Assembly: GCA_036346225.1 (NCBI GenBank)
Contig: JARFIW010001088.1
Span: 436,001 to 500,000 of the forward strand
Length of the DNA: 64,000 nucleotides
Source: Platerodrilus igneus
Taxonomy: Eukaryota; Arthropoda; Insecta; Coleoptera; Lycidae
Reading direction: 5' to 3'
Below are positions 33,850 through 45,001 of the stretch, in pieces. Under the pieces are notes generated by a model, which saw only the letters and a program-made list of their open reading frames with translations, had not been told where the DNA came from and searched no databases. The translations under genes and the position numbers were made by a program. Position 1 is the first letter of the stretch. Each line of letters opens with the position of its first letter.

Positions 33850-34239
33850 ACATTAACAAGCTATATAGAATACGCAGACTTTTATGGAATAACAATAATG
33901 TTTAAGTTATTTTGCAAGTAATGTTTTATTGTACAAGTAACGTCACTAAACCCTTGATTAATAATTATTGTTTGGTATTTTAACAAATTCCCGTAATCAA
34001 GTATTATACCACATAATCATTTAAAGTTTTTAAACATTAATGCAATAAGGATGGTTACTGCCTTTTGTATTATTATACCAATGTCCGAAATTATCATATA
34101 CTTAAAAAAAATTAGTACCGTAGCAATGAAATATTGTTTAAAATAATAAAATAAAATAATTAAGATAAAAGCCACATTTGTAAATTAATAACAATAGAAT
34201 TATTGAATTGATAAATAGAGTAATTTATTTAACAAACTT
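33850..34239. other. AT-rich spacer
   Basis: Nothing recognised. Confidence 0.5.
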
Positions 34240-34249
34240 TTGCTTAATA

Positions 34250-34452
34250 AACGTCTATTATTAATATTACAAGCATTCTTTTTTTCCTTTTTTTTCCCAC
34301 ATTTCTCCTATTTTTTTACTATTTCCCACATATTTCTATCTTCCCCTACCATTTCTAGAATCTTTATGTTCATAACATTGTCTGTCCATATCTTCATCAT
34401 ACGTCTATGGCACCAAATTTCAAAGACCTCTAATTTTTCCTATTCGCTTTTC
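34250..34452 (-). pseudogene. LINE reverse transcriptase relic, 3' half
   Basis: The minus strand reads EVFEIWCHRRMMKIWTDNVM and IKILEMVGED, the EMWCYRRMLKI-W-D--TN--VL motif downstream of the YGCETWT motif in insect non-LTR (type-1-like) retrotransposons. Stops follow. The upstream half lies at 38018-38168; the foldback element at 34453-38017 separates the two. Confidence 0.8.
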
Positions 34453-35524
34453 AGGTGCGTGAAGTTGGCCGCAACATTTTTGAATTTTTCAAAAATATTG
34501 ATGTCATTATTAGGCACCAATTAGGCGCCATTTTGAGCCGCTAAAACTAAATTTTGCGCCGTCTTGGCAAACAAGTTATTAATAAAATAAGATTTTCCGG
34601 CCAAGTTCACGAAGCCGCACTTTTTTCAATTTTCAGAAAATCTTTATTCCATAATTTAGCGCCAATCAGGCGCCAATTTGCGCCGTTGAAACGAAATTTT
34701 GCGCCCTCCTGTGTAACAAGTTATTTGAAAAAAAACTATTTTTCCGAACTATCTAAAAACGTGAAGTTGGCCGTGACTTTATTGAAATTCAAAAAAGTTT
34801 TTGTACCACAATTAAGCGGTAATTTGGCGCCATTTTGCGCCTTAAAAACAAAATTTTGCGCCCTTCTGTGTAAGAAGTTATTTAAAAAAAACTTTCTCCA
34901 AACTAGCCAAAATCGTGAAGTTGGCCGCAATTTTTTTTAATTTTGAAAAAAATTTTGTACCGAATTCAAGCGGTAATTAGGCGCCATTTTGCGCCGTTAA
35001 AACGAAATTTTGCGCCTTCCTGTGTAACAAGTTATATGAAAAAACTATTTTTCCGAACTATCTAAAAACGTGTAGTTGGCCACGACTTTTGGAATTTCGA
35101 AAAAAAATTTGTACCACAATTAAGCGGTAATTTGGCGTCATTTTGCGCTGTTAAAACAAAATTTTGCGCCCTTCTGTGTAAGAAGTTATTTAAAAAAACT
35201 ATTTCTCTAAACTAGCCAAAATCGTGAAGTTGGCCGCGACTTTTTTGAATTTTGAAAAATTTTTTGTACCAAATTTAAGCAGTAATTATGCGCCATTTTG
35301 CGCCGTTGAAACAAAATTTTGCGCCCTTCTGTGTAAGAAGTTATTTAAAAAAACTAGTTCTCCAAACTCCCCAAAATCGTGAAGTTGGCCGCGACTTTTT
35401 TTGAATATTGAAAAAATTGTTGTACCGCAATTAAGCGGTAATTAGGCGCCATTTTGCGCCGTTAAAATGAAATTTTACGCCCTCCTGTGTAACAAGTTAT
35501 TTGAAAAAACCTTTTTTCCGAACT
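34453..35524 (+). repeat. Left arm: forward tandem array
   Basis: The landmark GAAGTTGGCCGCGAC recurs near 34460, 34760, 34915, 35068, 35224 and 35380, giving units of about 155 bp. Two unit types alternate (CTGTGTAACAAGTTATTTGA versus CTGTGTAAGAAGTTATTTAA), so the higher-order unit is about 310 bp. The terminal unit differs from the rest. Confidence 0.9.
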
Positions 35525-36224
35525 GTATATACATTCATATCTTGATCTATACTAAATTCTAGATCTAACAGACACAGCTAGTAAGCGAACATAATATAGT
35601 TGGCCACCAGCGGTGTCTTCTTATCAGAAATTAGCTGTCGCCCGCCTCTTCATGCATGAAGAATTCGTAATTTGCATATCATTTTTTATCATATTTGAAA
35701 GTATTACCATGGAATTATACCCCTTGGTTGGGAGTAATTCTACATAATTTAAATACTTGAATAATAATATATTTCTATGAAGTTTCAAGTTAATAACAGG
35801 AAATAAAGTTTTTATATCAACTTTCATTCTCCATTCTACACGCTTAAGAGTTGTTTCTTAAAAAACGTTTATACAAGTATTTGATTATTTAAGGCTAAGG
35901 TCCTAAATGCCGATTTTAATATCTCTAACTGAGATTTTGTGAAAGTCAGCAGCGAATTGTATGTCACTTTTATTTATTAAAATCTTCACTCTATATTATA
36001 CTTAAATAAATCCTGTGTACTCAGCAAAATACAAGACGCTACTGGTTATAATGTATTTATTTGTTTAGACTACAATAATGTTTCTATAGCACATTCCTTG
36101 TATGTAACGTTTTAAAATAATACAATTATCTCTCAACTACGATACTTATTGTAAAGAACGGTAATTTCAACATTGAAGACACGTGTCTAAGATAGCAGAG
36201 AAGGTTTTCTTCAAATAAATTGTT
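35525..36224. other. Unique core of the large foldback element
   Basis: Noncoding to my reading; the only ORF (minus, 35624-35827) has no domain. No transposase motif. Confidence 0.6.
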
Positions 36225-38017
36225 ACATGGGGTACGCAAAATTTTGTTTCAATGGCGCAAAATGGCGCCTAATTACCGCTTAATTTTGGTACAAAAATGT
36301 TTTCAAAACTCAAAAAAGTCGCGGCCAACATCACGATTGGAGAAATAGTTTTTTTTAAATAACTTCTTACACGGAAGGGCGCAAAATTTTGTTTTAACGG
36401 CACAAAATGGCGCGTAATTACAACTTAAATTTTGTACAAATTTTTTTTTTAAATTGAAAAAAGTCGCGCCCAACTTCACGCTTTTAGGTAGTTCAGAAAA
36501 ATTGTTTTTTCTCGAATAACTTGTTACACAGGAGGGCGCAAAAATTCGTTTCAACGGCGCAAAATGGCGCCTAATTACCGCTTAAATTTGGTACAAAATT
36601 TTTTCAAAATTAAAAATGTCGTGGCCAACTTCACGATTTTGGTTAGTTTGGAGAAATAGTTTTTTTAAATAACTTCTTAGACAGAAGGGTGCAAAATTTT
36701 GTTTCAACGGCGAAAAATGGCGCCAAATTACCGCTTAATTGTGATACAAAATATTTTCAAAATATAAAAAGGTCGCGGCCAACTTCACGTTTTAGATAGT
36801 TCGGAAAAAAAATTTTTTTAAATAACTTGTTACACAGGAGGGCGCAAAATTTCGTTTCAACGGCGCAAAATGGCGCCTAATTACTGCTTAAATTTGGTAC
36901 AAAAATTTTTTCAAAATTCAAAAAAGTCGCGGCTAACTTCACGATTTTGGCTAGTTTGGAGAAATAGTTTTTTTAAATAACTTCTTACACAGAAGAGCGC
37001 AAAATTTTGTTTTAACGGCGCAATATGGCGCCAATTTACCGCTTAATTGTGGTACAAAATTTTTTTTGAAATTCAAAAAAGTCGCGGCCAACTTCACGTT
37101 TTTAGATAGTTCGGAAAAATAGTTTTTTTCAAATAACTTGTTACACAGAAGGGCGCAAAATTTCATTTCAACGGCGCAAAATGGCGCCTAATTACTGCTT
37201 AAATTTGGTACAAAAATTTTTTCAAAATTCAAAAAAGTCGCGGCTAACTTCACGATTTTGGCTATTTTGGAGAAATAGTTTTTTTAAATAACTTCTTACA
37301 CAGAAGAGCGCAAAATTTTGTTTTAACGGCGCAATATGGCGCCAATTTACCGCTTAATTGTGGTACAAAATTTTTTTTGAAATTCAAAAAAGTCGCGGCC
37401 AACTTCACGTTTTTAGATAGTTCGGAAAAATAGTTTTTTCAAATAACTTGTTACACAGGAGGGCGCAAAATTTCATTTCAACGGCGCAAAATGGCGCCTA
37501 ATTACTGCTTAAATTTGGTACAAAAATTTTTTCAAAATTCAAAAAAGTCGCGGCTAACTTCACGATTTTGGCTATTTTGGAGAAATAGTTTTTTTAAATA
37601 ACTTCTTACACAGAAGAGCGCAAAATTTTGTTTTAACGGCGCAATATGGCGCCAATTTACCGCTTAATTGTGGTACAAAATTTTTTTCAAAATACAAAAA
37701 AGTCGCGGCCAACTTCACGTTTTTAAATAGTTCGGAAAAATAGTTTTTTTCAAATAACTTGTTACACAGGAGGGCGCACTATTTTGTCTCAACGGCGCGT
37801 AATTGGCGCTAAATTATAGAATAAAGATTTTCTGAAAAATGAAAAAAAGTACGGCTTTGTGAACTTGGCCGGAAAAAGCTTATTTTATTAATAATTTGTT
37901 TGCCAAGACGGTGCAAAATTTAGTTTTAGCGGCGCAAAATGGCGCCTAATTGGCGCCTAATTATGACATAAATATTTTTTAAAAATTCAAAAATGTTGCG
38001 GCCAACTTCACGCACCT
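36225..38017 (-). repeat. Right arm: inverted tandem array
   Basis: About eleven units; GTCGCGGCCAACTTCACG-type landmarks lie near 36315, 36465, 36620, 36770, 36925, 37080, 37238, 37390, 37550, 37703 and 37997. Three successive 310-bp dimers (about 36950-37870) are almost identical, which points to recent local amplification. Confidence 0.9.
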
Positions 38018-38168
38018 TCGCTTCTCCTACTGTCCACGTTTCATAGTCATACAGTAATGTGCTCCACACATATGCTATCAGCAATCTTTTCTTTGTTTTC
38101 ATGTTTGTTGTTTTTGAACATAATTTACAAGCTAAACAGACCGGTTGCTCTTTTGTAAAATTAATCAT
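38018..38168 (-). pseudogene. LINE reverse transcriptase relic, 5' half
   Basis: The minus strand reads LCSKTTNMKTKKRLLIAYVW then STLLYDYETWTVGEAK, the conserved -KTR-RL---YVWS-LLYGCETWT- motif of insect non-LTR reverse transcriptases (Gly-Cys changed to Asp-Tyr). The frame runs into the foldback element and resumes at 34452. The N-terminal rest of the LINE is absent. Confidence 0.82.
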
Positions 38169-38169
38169 C

Positions 38170-39722
38170 TAATGACGTAATAACTTGTAAATCAGAAACA
38201 ACCATTATTCTGTATTTTGACAAATGCACCTGGGTTAGAGAGATATAAATTGCACTTGCACTGGAACGTCTAGGGAACAAATAACTTGCCAATCAGACAC
38301 ATTAGTAACTTCATTTATAAAATCAATAAACGAATGGCTTTATAGCTGATGAACCTGAAACCCCTTTTCTACACTTTAATAAATGCACTGTTTGAATAGG
38401 AGAAATAATACGTACTTGTATTAGAACTGCCGAGAAGCATATAAACTATAGGTTAAACACACTTAATTGTCGGAAAACTTTCCACTCAAGAAATTGAAGT
38501 CGAATAACCCAACCCAGCTTGAAATATATTCACAGCAAGCTTGCTGATTTACAAATTTACTCAAGCTGAAAGCCAAAATTATTAGACCTTTTACTTAATG
38601 TATATTCCTGGGTTGGGTTTGTATAAATTAGTGGAGAGAAATGGAAACAATTGTTTGAAGGTTTCAGGCGGTAAAGTATGTTGCAATGACTTCAAGCGAA
38701 ATATAGTTAAACATCCAATAATTAATTTTTTTTACCTTTCATTTGTAGTTTGCTCAACATATTTTGCAAAGCAGTTTCTGGCTTCGTGTCTAATCAATTT
38801 GTAAGTAACTGCTAATATTAAATTTCTAGTATGTTGAATAAAATGTAGCAATTTAATACGCAATATTGCTATAACGCAAATAGTTGTTTCGCGTAGCTAG
38901 GTCTTGCTTGGAGAGTCGTAATTGGAGTTGTCATAGTCGTTTTGCCTATACACACTTAACCTTTTATGCAATGTTCTGATATTAGGGTTTAACAGATATC
39001 AACACAGCTTGAAAGAGCTTTTAGTGGTAGTTTATAGTAAAGTTTTATCAACTAGGGAATACACGTAAACGTTGCGTGTTTTGAAACATAAAAGAAGCAC
39101 GTTTACTGGCTATCCTAAACAAACGAGTTTAATTAACGTTGAGTAAGAATATAAATATGTAGCCTTCTTCCTTAAGTAAATAAACTAGTTCTTCTGGGAA
39201 ATTAAGTTTATCCGTAAACATTTACGAAATAAGGTCGCTGACTGCAGGTAACATTCTTAAAGTGGCACGATTTAGTTGTTTCAATGTAAGCTTTGATAAA
39301 GAATTCTATTTTCCTTATTACATAAACAACATAACGGTACGCAAGAAAACTGAAATCGCGTAATTTCAGGTATAGTAGCGTTGCATCGTTGCGGTAGCTG
39401 AAAAAATCCATCTTTAAGTCGCTTCAAACGTCAGTCAATACACTGCACTCTTGAATAAGCATTTGTATAATTAACAGTAAAACTTCGTATCGAAAACTAT
39501 TCAGTTTATGCTTGCCTTTGGTGTTGCAGAAAAGTAATTTAAACTTTATCAAATTCACAAGGATAGTTTCGACACAGACTATTGACAGTGCTACCACTAC
39601 TCACACCAGAGCTATTCAAACTTTGGCGGTTTACAGCTAAAAACTTAATTAGATTCCTATTAAAATAGACGGAATCAAACTGCTTTTTAGAGATGCAATT
39701 TATGAAAAACCTTTGTACAATC
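38170..39722. other. AT-rich spacer
   Basis: No supportable feature; short ORFs only. Confidence 0.5.
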
Positions 39723-39724
39723 CT

Positions 39725-39751
<27 letters not shown>
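39725..39751. repeat. (TA)n microsatellite
   Basis: About 13 TA units; adjoins the tRNA-like fragment. Confidence 0.95.
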
Positions 39752-39755
<4 letters not shown>

Positions 39756-39786
39756 AGATGCAGGTTCAAATCCTGTCCAAGGCCTT
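39752..39786 (+). other. tRNA T-arm-like fragment
   Basis: GCAGGTTCAAATCCTGT has the perfect stem-loop and B-box sequence of a tRNA T-arm. No matching D-arm, anticodon arm or 5' acceptor strand is found in the (TA)n before it, so this is at most a 3' tRNA or SINE remnant. Confidence 0.35.
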
Positions 39787-39926
39787 ATATTTTCCTTCTT
39801 TCAATTACTAGCTCGATTTGAAATGATCATTTGAGCTTTACTTAAAAGTCTAAATTATTATTTCATCTTATTAATTACAAAACGTTAGTATTTATCAACC
39901 TACCTTGTGTAAAAAACTACTTATAA

Positions 39927-39929
<3 letters not shown>

Positions 39930-39963
<34 letters not shown>
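39930..39963. repeat. (TA)n microsatellite bordering the PLE
   Basis: About 16 TA units ending at the PLE terminus (AGCGACGTTGATGG). Confidence 0.95.
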
Positions 39964-39965
<2 letters not shown>

Positions 39966-40235
39966 CGACGTTGATGGTAGTATTTCGTGGGATTGTCGTT
40001 CGTAACCAAAAAATAACTATTATGAAATAATCATTTATTGTGAAATCTACGTTTCGACTAAGTCTTTATCAAGATCTAAAATTTAAAAATTATGAGTGAA
40101 AACACAGTCATTAACCTAATTAAAATTAAGAAACTTACACACAATTTGATGTTAATACATGTACTGATTTAACATAAAGGAGGATCCCAAATAAATAGTA
40201 ATAACATTTAATGTAAAAATAAAATGTAAAGATAA
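39964..40235 (-). repeat. PLE terminal repeat, left
   Basis: Reverse complement of 43019-43306. It contains a degenerate hammerhead-like core on the minus strand (40050-40073): GATAAAGACTTAGTCGAAAC, with stem II GACT/AGTC and the conserved GAAA. Confidence 0.85.
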
Positions 40236-40453
40236 AATTAAGACTACAAACAGCATACAATACGGACAAACACAGACTAAGAACTAACGTCTAACAATTA
40301 AAGAAACTCCAACAGCAAAGTGGGTTTGTTCTACAGCAGAGTTGATAAATTCGCCAGGTGATAGATAACAAACAAAAAACTTAATATCCAACTATTACAA
40401 AGACATAAATTTAAAAACCCATTTCATTATAAAATCTAAGATACACTATTAGA

Positions 40454-40990
40454 TCACTTATATCTATTGAAACTATATAGTAGAGCATAACTAGTAAATA
40501 AATTATGAATGTCATGTTTGTTATTAATGCAGTTGACTTGACGTTCAATATGGTAAGACTCTAGATAAAGTCTCCGTTTGTAACCATCTTCTCGTTCTAA
40601 AATTTCAATGTCATCGTAATTAGGAGAGTGGTGGGTTAGGTGGACATGTGAGGATAAAGCGCAACAAGATTTACCAACTTTGGCATCACTACGGTGTTGG
40701 GTGAGACGATTACGCAGCCATTGTTGAGTTTGACCAACATATGAGCTTTTGCAACTACAAGTAATCCTATAGACAACGTTACTGATTAAAGATTTTGGAG
40801 TTTTGTCTTTAAGAGGAGTAAACAATTTGTTAATAGATTTTTGATGTTGACAAACAATGAAAGTGCCAGGTATTTTAAAATTTTTTTTAAGTTGAGGAGT
40901 AAGGCGTTGAATATACGGAAGCATTTTAAATATGACGGTATTCTGTCTGTCTTGGCTTGGACGATAAAAAGTACCATTAATGCATCTCAA
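40454..40990 (-). CDS. PLE endonuclease domain (GIY-YIG-like), C-terminal ORF
   Basis: A 178-codon minus-strand ORF. VYRITCSCKSSYVGQTQQWL followed by R-RLTQHR is the Penelope form of the GIY-YIG motif, with the CxC pair common in PLE endonucleases. The later ESYHIERQ segment holds the conserved Glu. The upstream RCINGTFY...YIQRLTPQLKKNF region is the linker after reverse transcriptase in PLEs. The domain nicks target DNA to prime reverse transcription. In an intact element it is fused to the reverse transcriptase; here the frame is separated from the RT ORF (ending 41191) by at least one frameshift. The first Met may not be a real start. Confidence 0.85.
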   Translation of the reverse strand: MRCINGTFYRPSQDRQNTVIFKMLPYIQRLTPQLKKNFKIPGTFIVCQHQKSINKLFTPLKDKTPKSLISNVVYRITCSCKSSYVGQTQQWLRNRLTQHRSDAKVGKSCCALSSHVHLTHHSPNYDDIEILEREDGYKRRLYLESYHIERQVNCINNKHDIHNLFTSYALLYSFNRYK

Positions 40991-41190
40991 AATTAATTGT
41001 TTTGGATAGCCATTATTAAGTAACGTGGTAATTAGATCCCTATAGTTCTTATTTTTAAATTCAGGTTTAGATAACGAATCAACTCTGTGTTTTAGTGTCA
41101 GAATGGTGTTAACCTTTTGTTTAAAAGAATGGTCAGAAAAATAATTAATGTACCTACCAGAGTAAGTAGGTTTCTTATAACAGTCGAATA

Positions 41191-43008
41191 TTAACCGGTT
41201 ATCATTATTTCTAATAACAAGAGTATCAAGAAACGGAATCTTTTATTAATTTCTAACTCGACCGTAAATTGTAAATGAGGGTTGAAATTATTGAATACCA
41301 TCAATACCTCATCAACTTTTCCTCTGAATAGAACAAAGAATGTCGTCAACAAACTTGACCAAAAAGGAAATTGAAAGGACAAATTGGGGTAACTACATCT
41401 AACAAATGATCCATGACCAGCTGGGCGATAACAGGAGATAAAGGCGACCCCATCGGAGTACCGAAAATTTGAAGGTAGTATTTTCCCGAAAAATAAAATA
41501 AGTATTTTTAAAACAAGATTTAACGTAGCCAAAAACATTTGTTTAGTGATTTTGCAATTCTGAGAAATAATGTTCCATTTTAATTCAACGATATGAGTAA
41601 CCAACTCTAAAGGAATGTTCGTGAAAAGTGAAATCACATCTAAAGAGATAAGTATGTGGTTGGGCGGTAACTGAAAGTTTCTATATGAGTCAACAAACTG
41701 AAAACTATCAATGGTATTGCAACCTACCAAAGGGAAAGACCGTTGTAAAATTTCAGATAGAAAGGACGCTATATTGTAGGTTGGTGTGTTTATCGACGAT
41801 ATGATAGGACGAAGCGGAACATTAGGGTTATGAATTTTAGGTAACCCATAATACTTGCCCGGGATTGAGTTATTGCGAATTAGATACTTTTTTTCTTCAG
41901 TTGTGATCATGTCACGGGCATGTAACAATTTGATATGATCGTTGACTTTCTTTTGGATGGTAAAGGTAGGATCCCTATTTAGAGTACTGTAGGTGAGTTC
42001 ATCTGATAACAAGTTCAAGGATTTATTTAAATAGTCTTGATGGTCCAGTAACACAGTTACGGAGCCCTTGTCAGCTTTTGTCACGTAAACGTTTGGGTGA
42101 TCTTTCAAAAACTTATTGACCTTGCAAAACATCATGTGTTCCTTGCTAGCAGTATTATAGTTGGAGGGAGTTTGAACGAAATTAGTGATAGCAATCGTTA
42201 CTCTAGCACAAAGTAAAAGTCTATGTTGATTAGTTATTTCGTCGTTGTCTAATATAGACTCCACACTAGCTAATAGTTTTCCCATGTGCAAATCACGCGG
42301 ATGAACTTCTATATTAAACTTGGGTCCCAAGGATAATAAATTCTTAATGTCTTCTAGTATTTCTATATGACTGATATTAACTAACCATTTGGAATTATCA
42401 AAGTACAGTCTTTTGTGGCCTAATTGATTGTGTTTCAATGATTGAAACTTCTTAACATGTATTTTTCTAATTTGTGTGAACCGTTTATTATAAAACTCAA
42501 ATTGTCGACTATAAAATTCAAGAATAATCCTGCGAGGCAAAGTTAACTGAAGGTCTTCCCTTACCCTTTTTATTTGATTATTATAATATAAAATGCTAGT
42601 ATGAGTAGAGGTAATTTCTAATGTAATTAAATGTACCTTTAACCTGGTAACATAATTTTGTGTCTTCCTATCTAAGCGGTTGCTTCTGCAATCTACAATT
42701 TTGACCATATTGTACGTGCAATCGAGAATATGTTTTGGTGTGATTTCTTCTCTTCTACAACGTTCCAAAAAATATTTCCTGTTGCTTAAACTAGCTAGTT
42801 TTGTTGTGCAACTAGCCCATCGTTTTAAGTTCTTAACTGTGTCTTCACCATAACGAGCACGAATGTGTTGATAAAATCCCATATCTATAATATGAAGGCC
42901 GAATCTTTTATATAACGAACGTATGTAATTAGCGACGTTGATGGTAGTATTTCGTGGGATTGTCGTTCGTAACCAAAAAATAACTATTATGAAATAATAA
43001 AATCCCAT
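41191..43008 (-). pseudogene. PLE reverse transcriptase, frameshifted
   Basis: A 605-codon minus-strand ORF. Its middle has KADKGSVTVLLDHQDYLNKS, GKYYGLPKIHNPNVPLRPII and ISLDVISLFTNIPLELV, the PLE reverse transcriptase motifs (YGLPKIHK-RPI and SLDV-SLFTNIP). From about 41510 down the ORF loses the true frame: the GTPMGSPLSPVIAQLVMD motif (near 41400-41460) and the catalytic FVDD (near 41360) are readable only in other frames. Another shift lies near 41230. The first 42 residues come from the terminal repeat; a second Met (MGFYQHIRARYGEDTV) could be the native start. Reverse transcriptase activity is not expected. Confidence 0.88.
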
Positions 43009-43335
43009 ATCTATTAAATGAATTTTATCTTTACATTTTATTTTTACATTAAATGTTATTACTATTTATTTGGGATCCTCCTTTATGTTAAATCAGTACA
43101 TGTATTAACATCAAATTGTGTGTAAGTTTCTTAATTTTAATTAGGTTAATAACTGTGTTTTCACTCATAATTTTTAAATTTTAGATCTTGATAAAGACTT
43201 TATATAAGTCGAAACGTAGATTTCACAATAAATGATTATTTCATAATAGTTATTTTTTGGTTACGAACGACAATCCCACGAAATACTACCATCAACGTCG
43301 CTAATTACACACGTTCGTTATATAAAGAATCGGCC

Positions 43336-43338
<3 letters not shown>
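42897..43338. repeat. Palindromic PLE 5' terminus
   Basis: 42897-42998 pairs with 43241-43338 (GGCCGAATC and GTCGTTCGTAACCAAAAAAT arms), around the rest of the inverted terminal repeat. AAAATCCCATATCTAT occurs at both 42876 and 43001, marking the junction. Confidence 0.85.
43188..43217 (+). other. Hammerhead-ribozyme-like core in the PLE terminus
   Basis: CTTGATAAAGACTT, then loop TATAT, then AAGTCGAAACG: stem II GACTT/AAGTC and an intact GAAAC. The CUGAUGA box is altered to TTGATAA, so cleavage activity is doubtful. Hammerhead motifs are known in PLE terminal repeats. Confidence 0.45.

Positions 43339-43415
<77 letters not shown>
43336..43415. repeat. (TA)n microsatellite bordering the PLE
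   Basis: About 40 TA units with one TACA interruption; the longest tract in the window. Confidence 0.95.
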
Positions 43416-43418
<3 letters not shown>

Positions 43419-44393
43419 GTATTATAAAATGATTTAAAAGATATCTGAGGGTAAAAACATTAATTTACCACTCCTATCAATGTTTTTTGAATTTAAAACA
43501 CCACAATAAACTAAGGATTTATAAATAATTACTTCTTAAACTAGGCTAAAATGCTATTTACTCATGGTGAAGCGTTTGAGATTTAAAAGAAGCGTTTTGG
43601 TTAACTGTTCTTCAATAAAACGTTTATCTAATGTAATTCCAACTGAATGTGCTTCGGTTTGTTGTAAATGTCATGTTAACTGTTTGATAGATACTCTATT
43701 TCATTAATTAATTAATGTACCATAATACCTGTAAAAGAATATATTTTAGCATGTTTAGTTAGCATAAAGTAATTGTGAGATTTGTGGAATGTCAACCAAT
43801 GATAATTAGTATAAGTGACACAAGTATCTGTTCCAAAATACGAATTATACATAAAAATAAGGGATCAATGAATGTACTTCTTAGACATTTGTAAATAGGT
43901 GAGAAGTGTTTGAAAAATAAGAGTGGTTTTTTGAATTTTTTTTGATAATAAAAAGATGTTTTGCTTTGGAGCTTGTTATAAAATTTAATAAAAAAAGAAT
44001 ATATCGATTTGAAATTTATCCTTTGTAATTAATCATCGTGTTATTGGAGCAATATAGAGAATTTAATATTTGTGGAAGACTATTAGTGCATCATATAAGT
44101 AACGAAAGTTTTATACAACCATGTGCAGTTAAGAAGAGTGATTCCCGTTAAAGCAAACAAAGGGTCATCTTTAGTGTTGGTGAAAAATAGCATCAGTAAG
44201 CTCCGAATAATTTGCAGTGGTTTCCCAGTCTAACAGGACAACGTTTTGTGCATATCTGGCCGTGTGTTACAAGAATACATACTCATATAGCGGATTCTAA
44301 GTATACTGTTCCTGAGTTATTATTTTAATAGTCCTAGAACATTAGATAGAGTGAATCTAATAGAAACATAGAATTAAAACTTGCTTTCTACAG
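43416..44393. other. AT-rich spacer
   Basis: No firm feature. A 44-codon open stretch near 44105-44230 has protein-like composition but no recognised motif. Confidence 0.45.
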
Positions 44394-44483
44394 GTATTAA
44401 CTGCAAGCGTCCGCAAGACGATTTTGTTTTATCCTGTAACGAGGTCCATGTGAACAACTCAAGCACCTTCGGTGGAATTACAG
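44394..44483 (+). CDS. Candidate internal exon of an unidentified host gene
   Basis: A 90-bp segment lies between a TTGCTTTCTACAG acceptor and an ACAG/GTATTT donor. The open frame reads INCKRPQDDFVLSCNEVHVN followed by NSSTFGGIT, with two Cys and an NSS glycosylation-type site. GC content is clearly above the surroundings. The exon begins with 2 and ends with 1 leftover bases; the final G continues in frame into a possible exon at 47969. I do not recognise the protein. It could instead be a chance ORF or transposon relic. Confidence 0.42.
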
Positions 44484-44963
44484 GTATTTGAAATTAATCC
44501 TTGTATAAGCACCATTTAAAGATATTTGTTAGTAATTTGAATCTTAAACATTTATCTAAATTATACATTTGTGATTATATTTATCAATCTTTGAAAATAA
44601 TAACGCCACATCTGCACTACGAGAGGCTAAGTGATCTTAACTAGACGACGCTTTATGCGAAAGTGTTTAATGTGCCTGTAAGACGACCTGATCCCACGTT
44701 TTCTTACAGAGTAGAAATATCTAGATATAATAATCCCTGAGTGAGTTTCAAAAGCCGTGGCATAAATAAACAAAATTTTTTCTTTATTTAATTTTACAGA
44801 AATATAAAACGTTAGTAGAGTATTTTGCATCGTGGTTAAATATATGCATGTAAGTCAGGTTGCGGTACTATGAGGAAAAATTACCGCTATTTCTAAATAT
44901 TTGAAAGGCCGATGTGTAATCATTTATTCTTTAACTCTATGATTTGAATTATATTCTTCATTC

Positions 44964-44969
<6 letters not shown>

Positions 44970-45000
<31 letters not shown>
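44970..45000. repeat. (TA)n microsatellite, left edge of LTR relic
   Basis: About 15 TA units. Confidence 0.95.

Positions 45001-45001
<1 letters not shown>

Larger units (their letters stand above)
34453..38017. mobile_element. Large foldback element built of 155-bp tandem units
   Basis: The ends AGGTGCGTGAAGTTGGCC and GGCCAACTTCACGCACCT are perfect inverted repeats. The 9-bp flanks are TCGCTTTTC (34444-34452) and TCGCTTCTC (38018-38026), an 8/9 match. Both arms consist of tandem units of about 155 bp; they point toward a unique 700-bp core. The host site is a LINE reverse transcriptase whose frame resumes across the insert. No transposase is encoded. Nine-bp duplications occur with Drosophila FB and with MULE-type transposons. 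All ORFs inside the arms are repeat-derived. Confidence 0.87.
39964..43338 (-). mobile_element. Penelope-like retroelement (PLE), inactive
   Basis: Minus-strand reading frames give a PLE-type reverse transcriptase followed by a GIY-YIG-like endonuclease, the canonical Penelope order. The left terminus (39964-40235) recurs inverted at 43019-43306, and its first 65 bp recur directly at 42932-42998. (TA)n tracts border both sides. Several frameshifts disrupt the coding region. Confidence 0.9.

Noticed and set aside
34554..37166. ORFs of 60-130 codons inside the foldback arms
   Set aside because: They repeat with the 155-bp unit and occur in several frames on both strands; no domain is present.
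34453..38017. CRISPR array
   Set aside because: Units are adjacent without unique spacers, are about 155 bp long and are arranged as inverted arms; the genome is eukaryotic.
39752..39786. tRNA gene
   Set aside because: Only the T-arm is convincing; the 5' two thirds of a tRNA are replaced by (TA)n and unrelated sequence.
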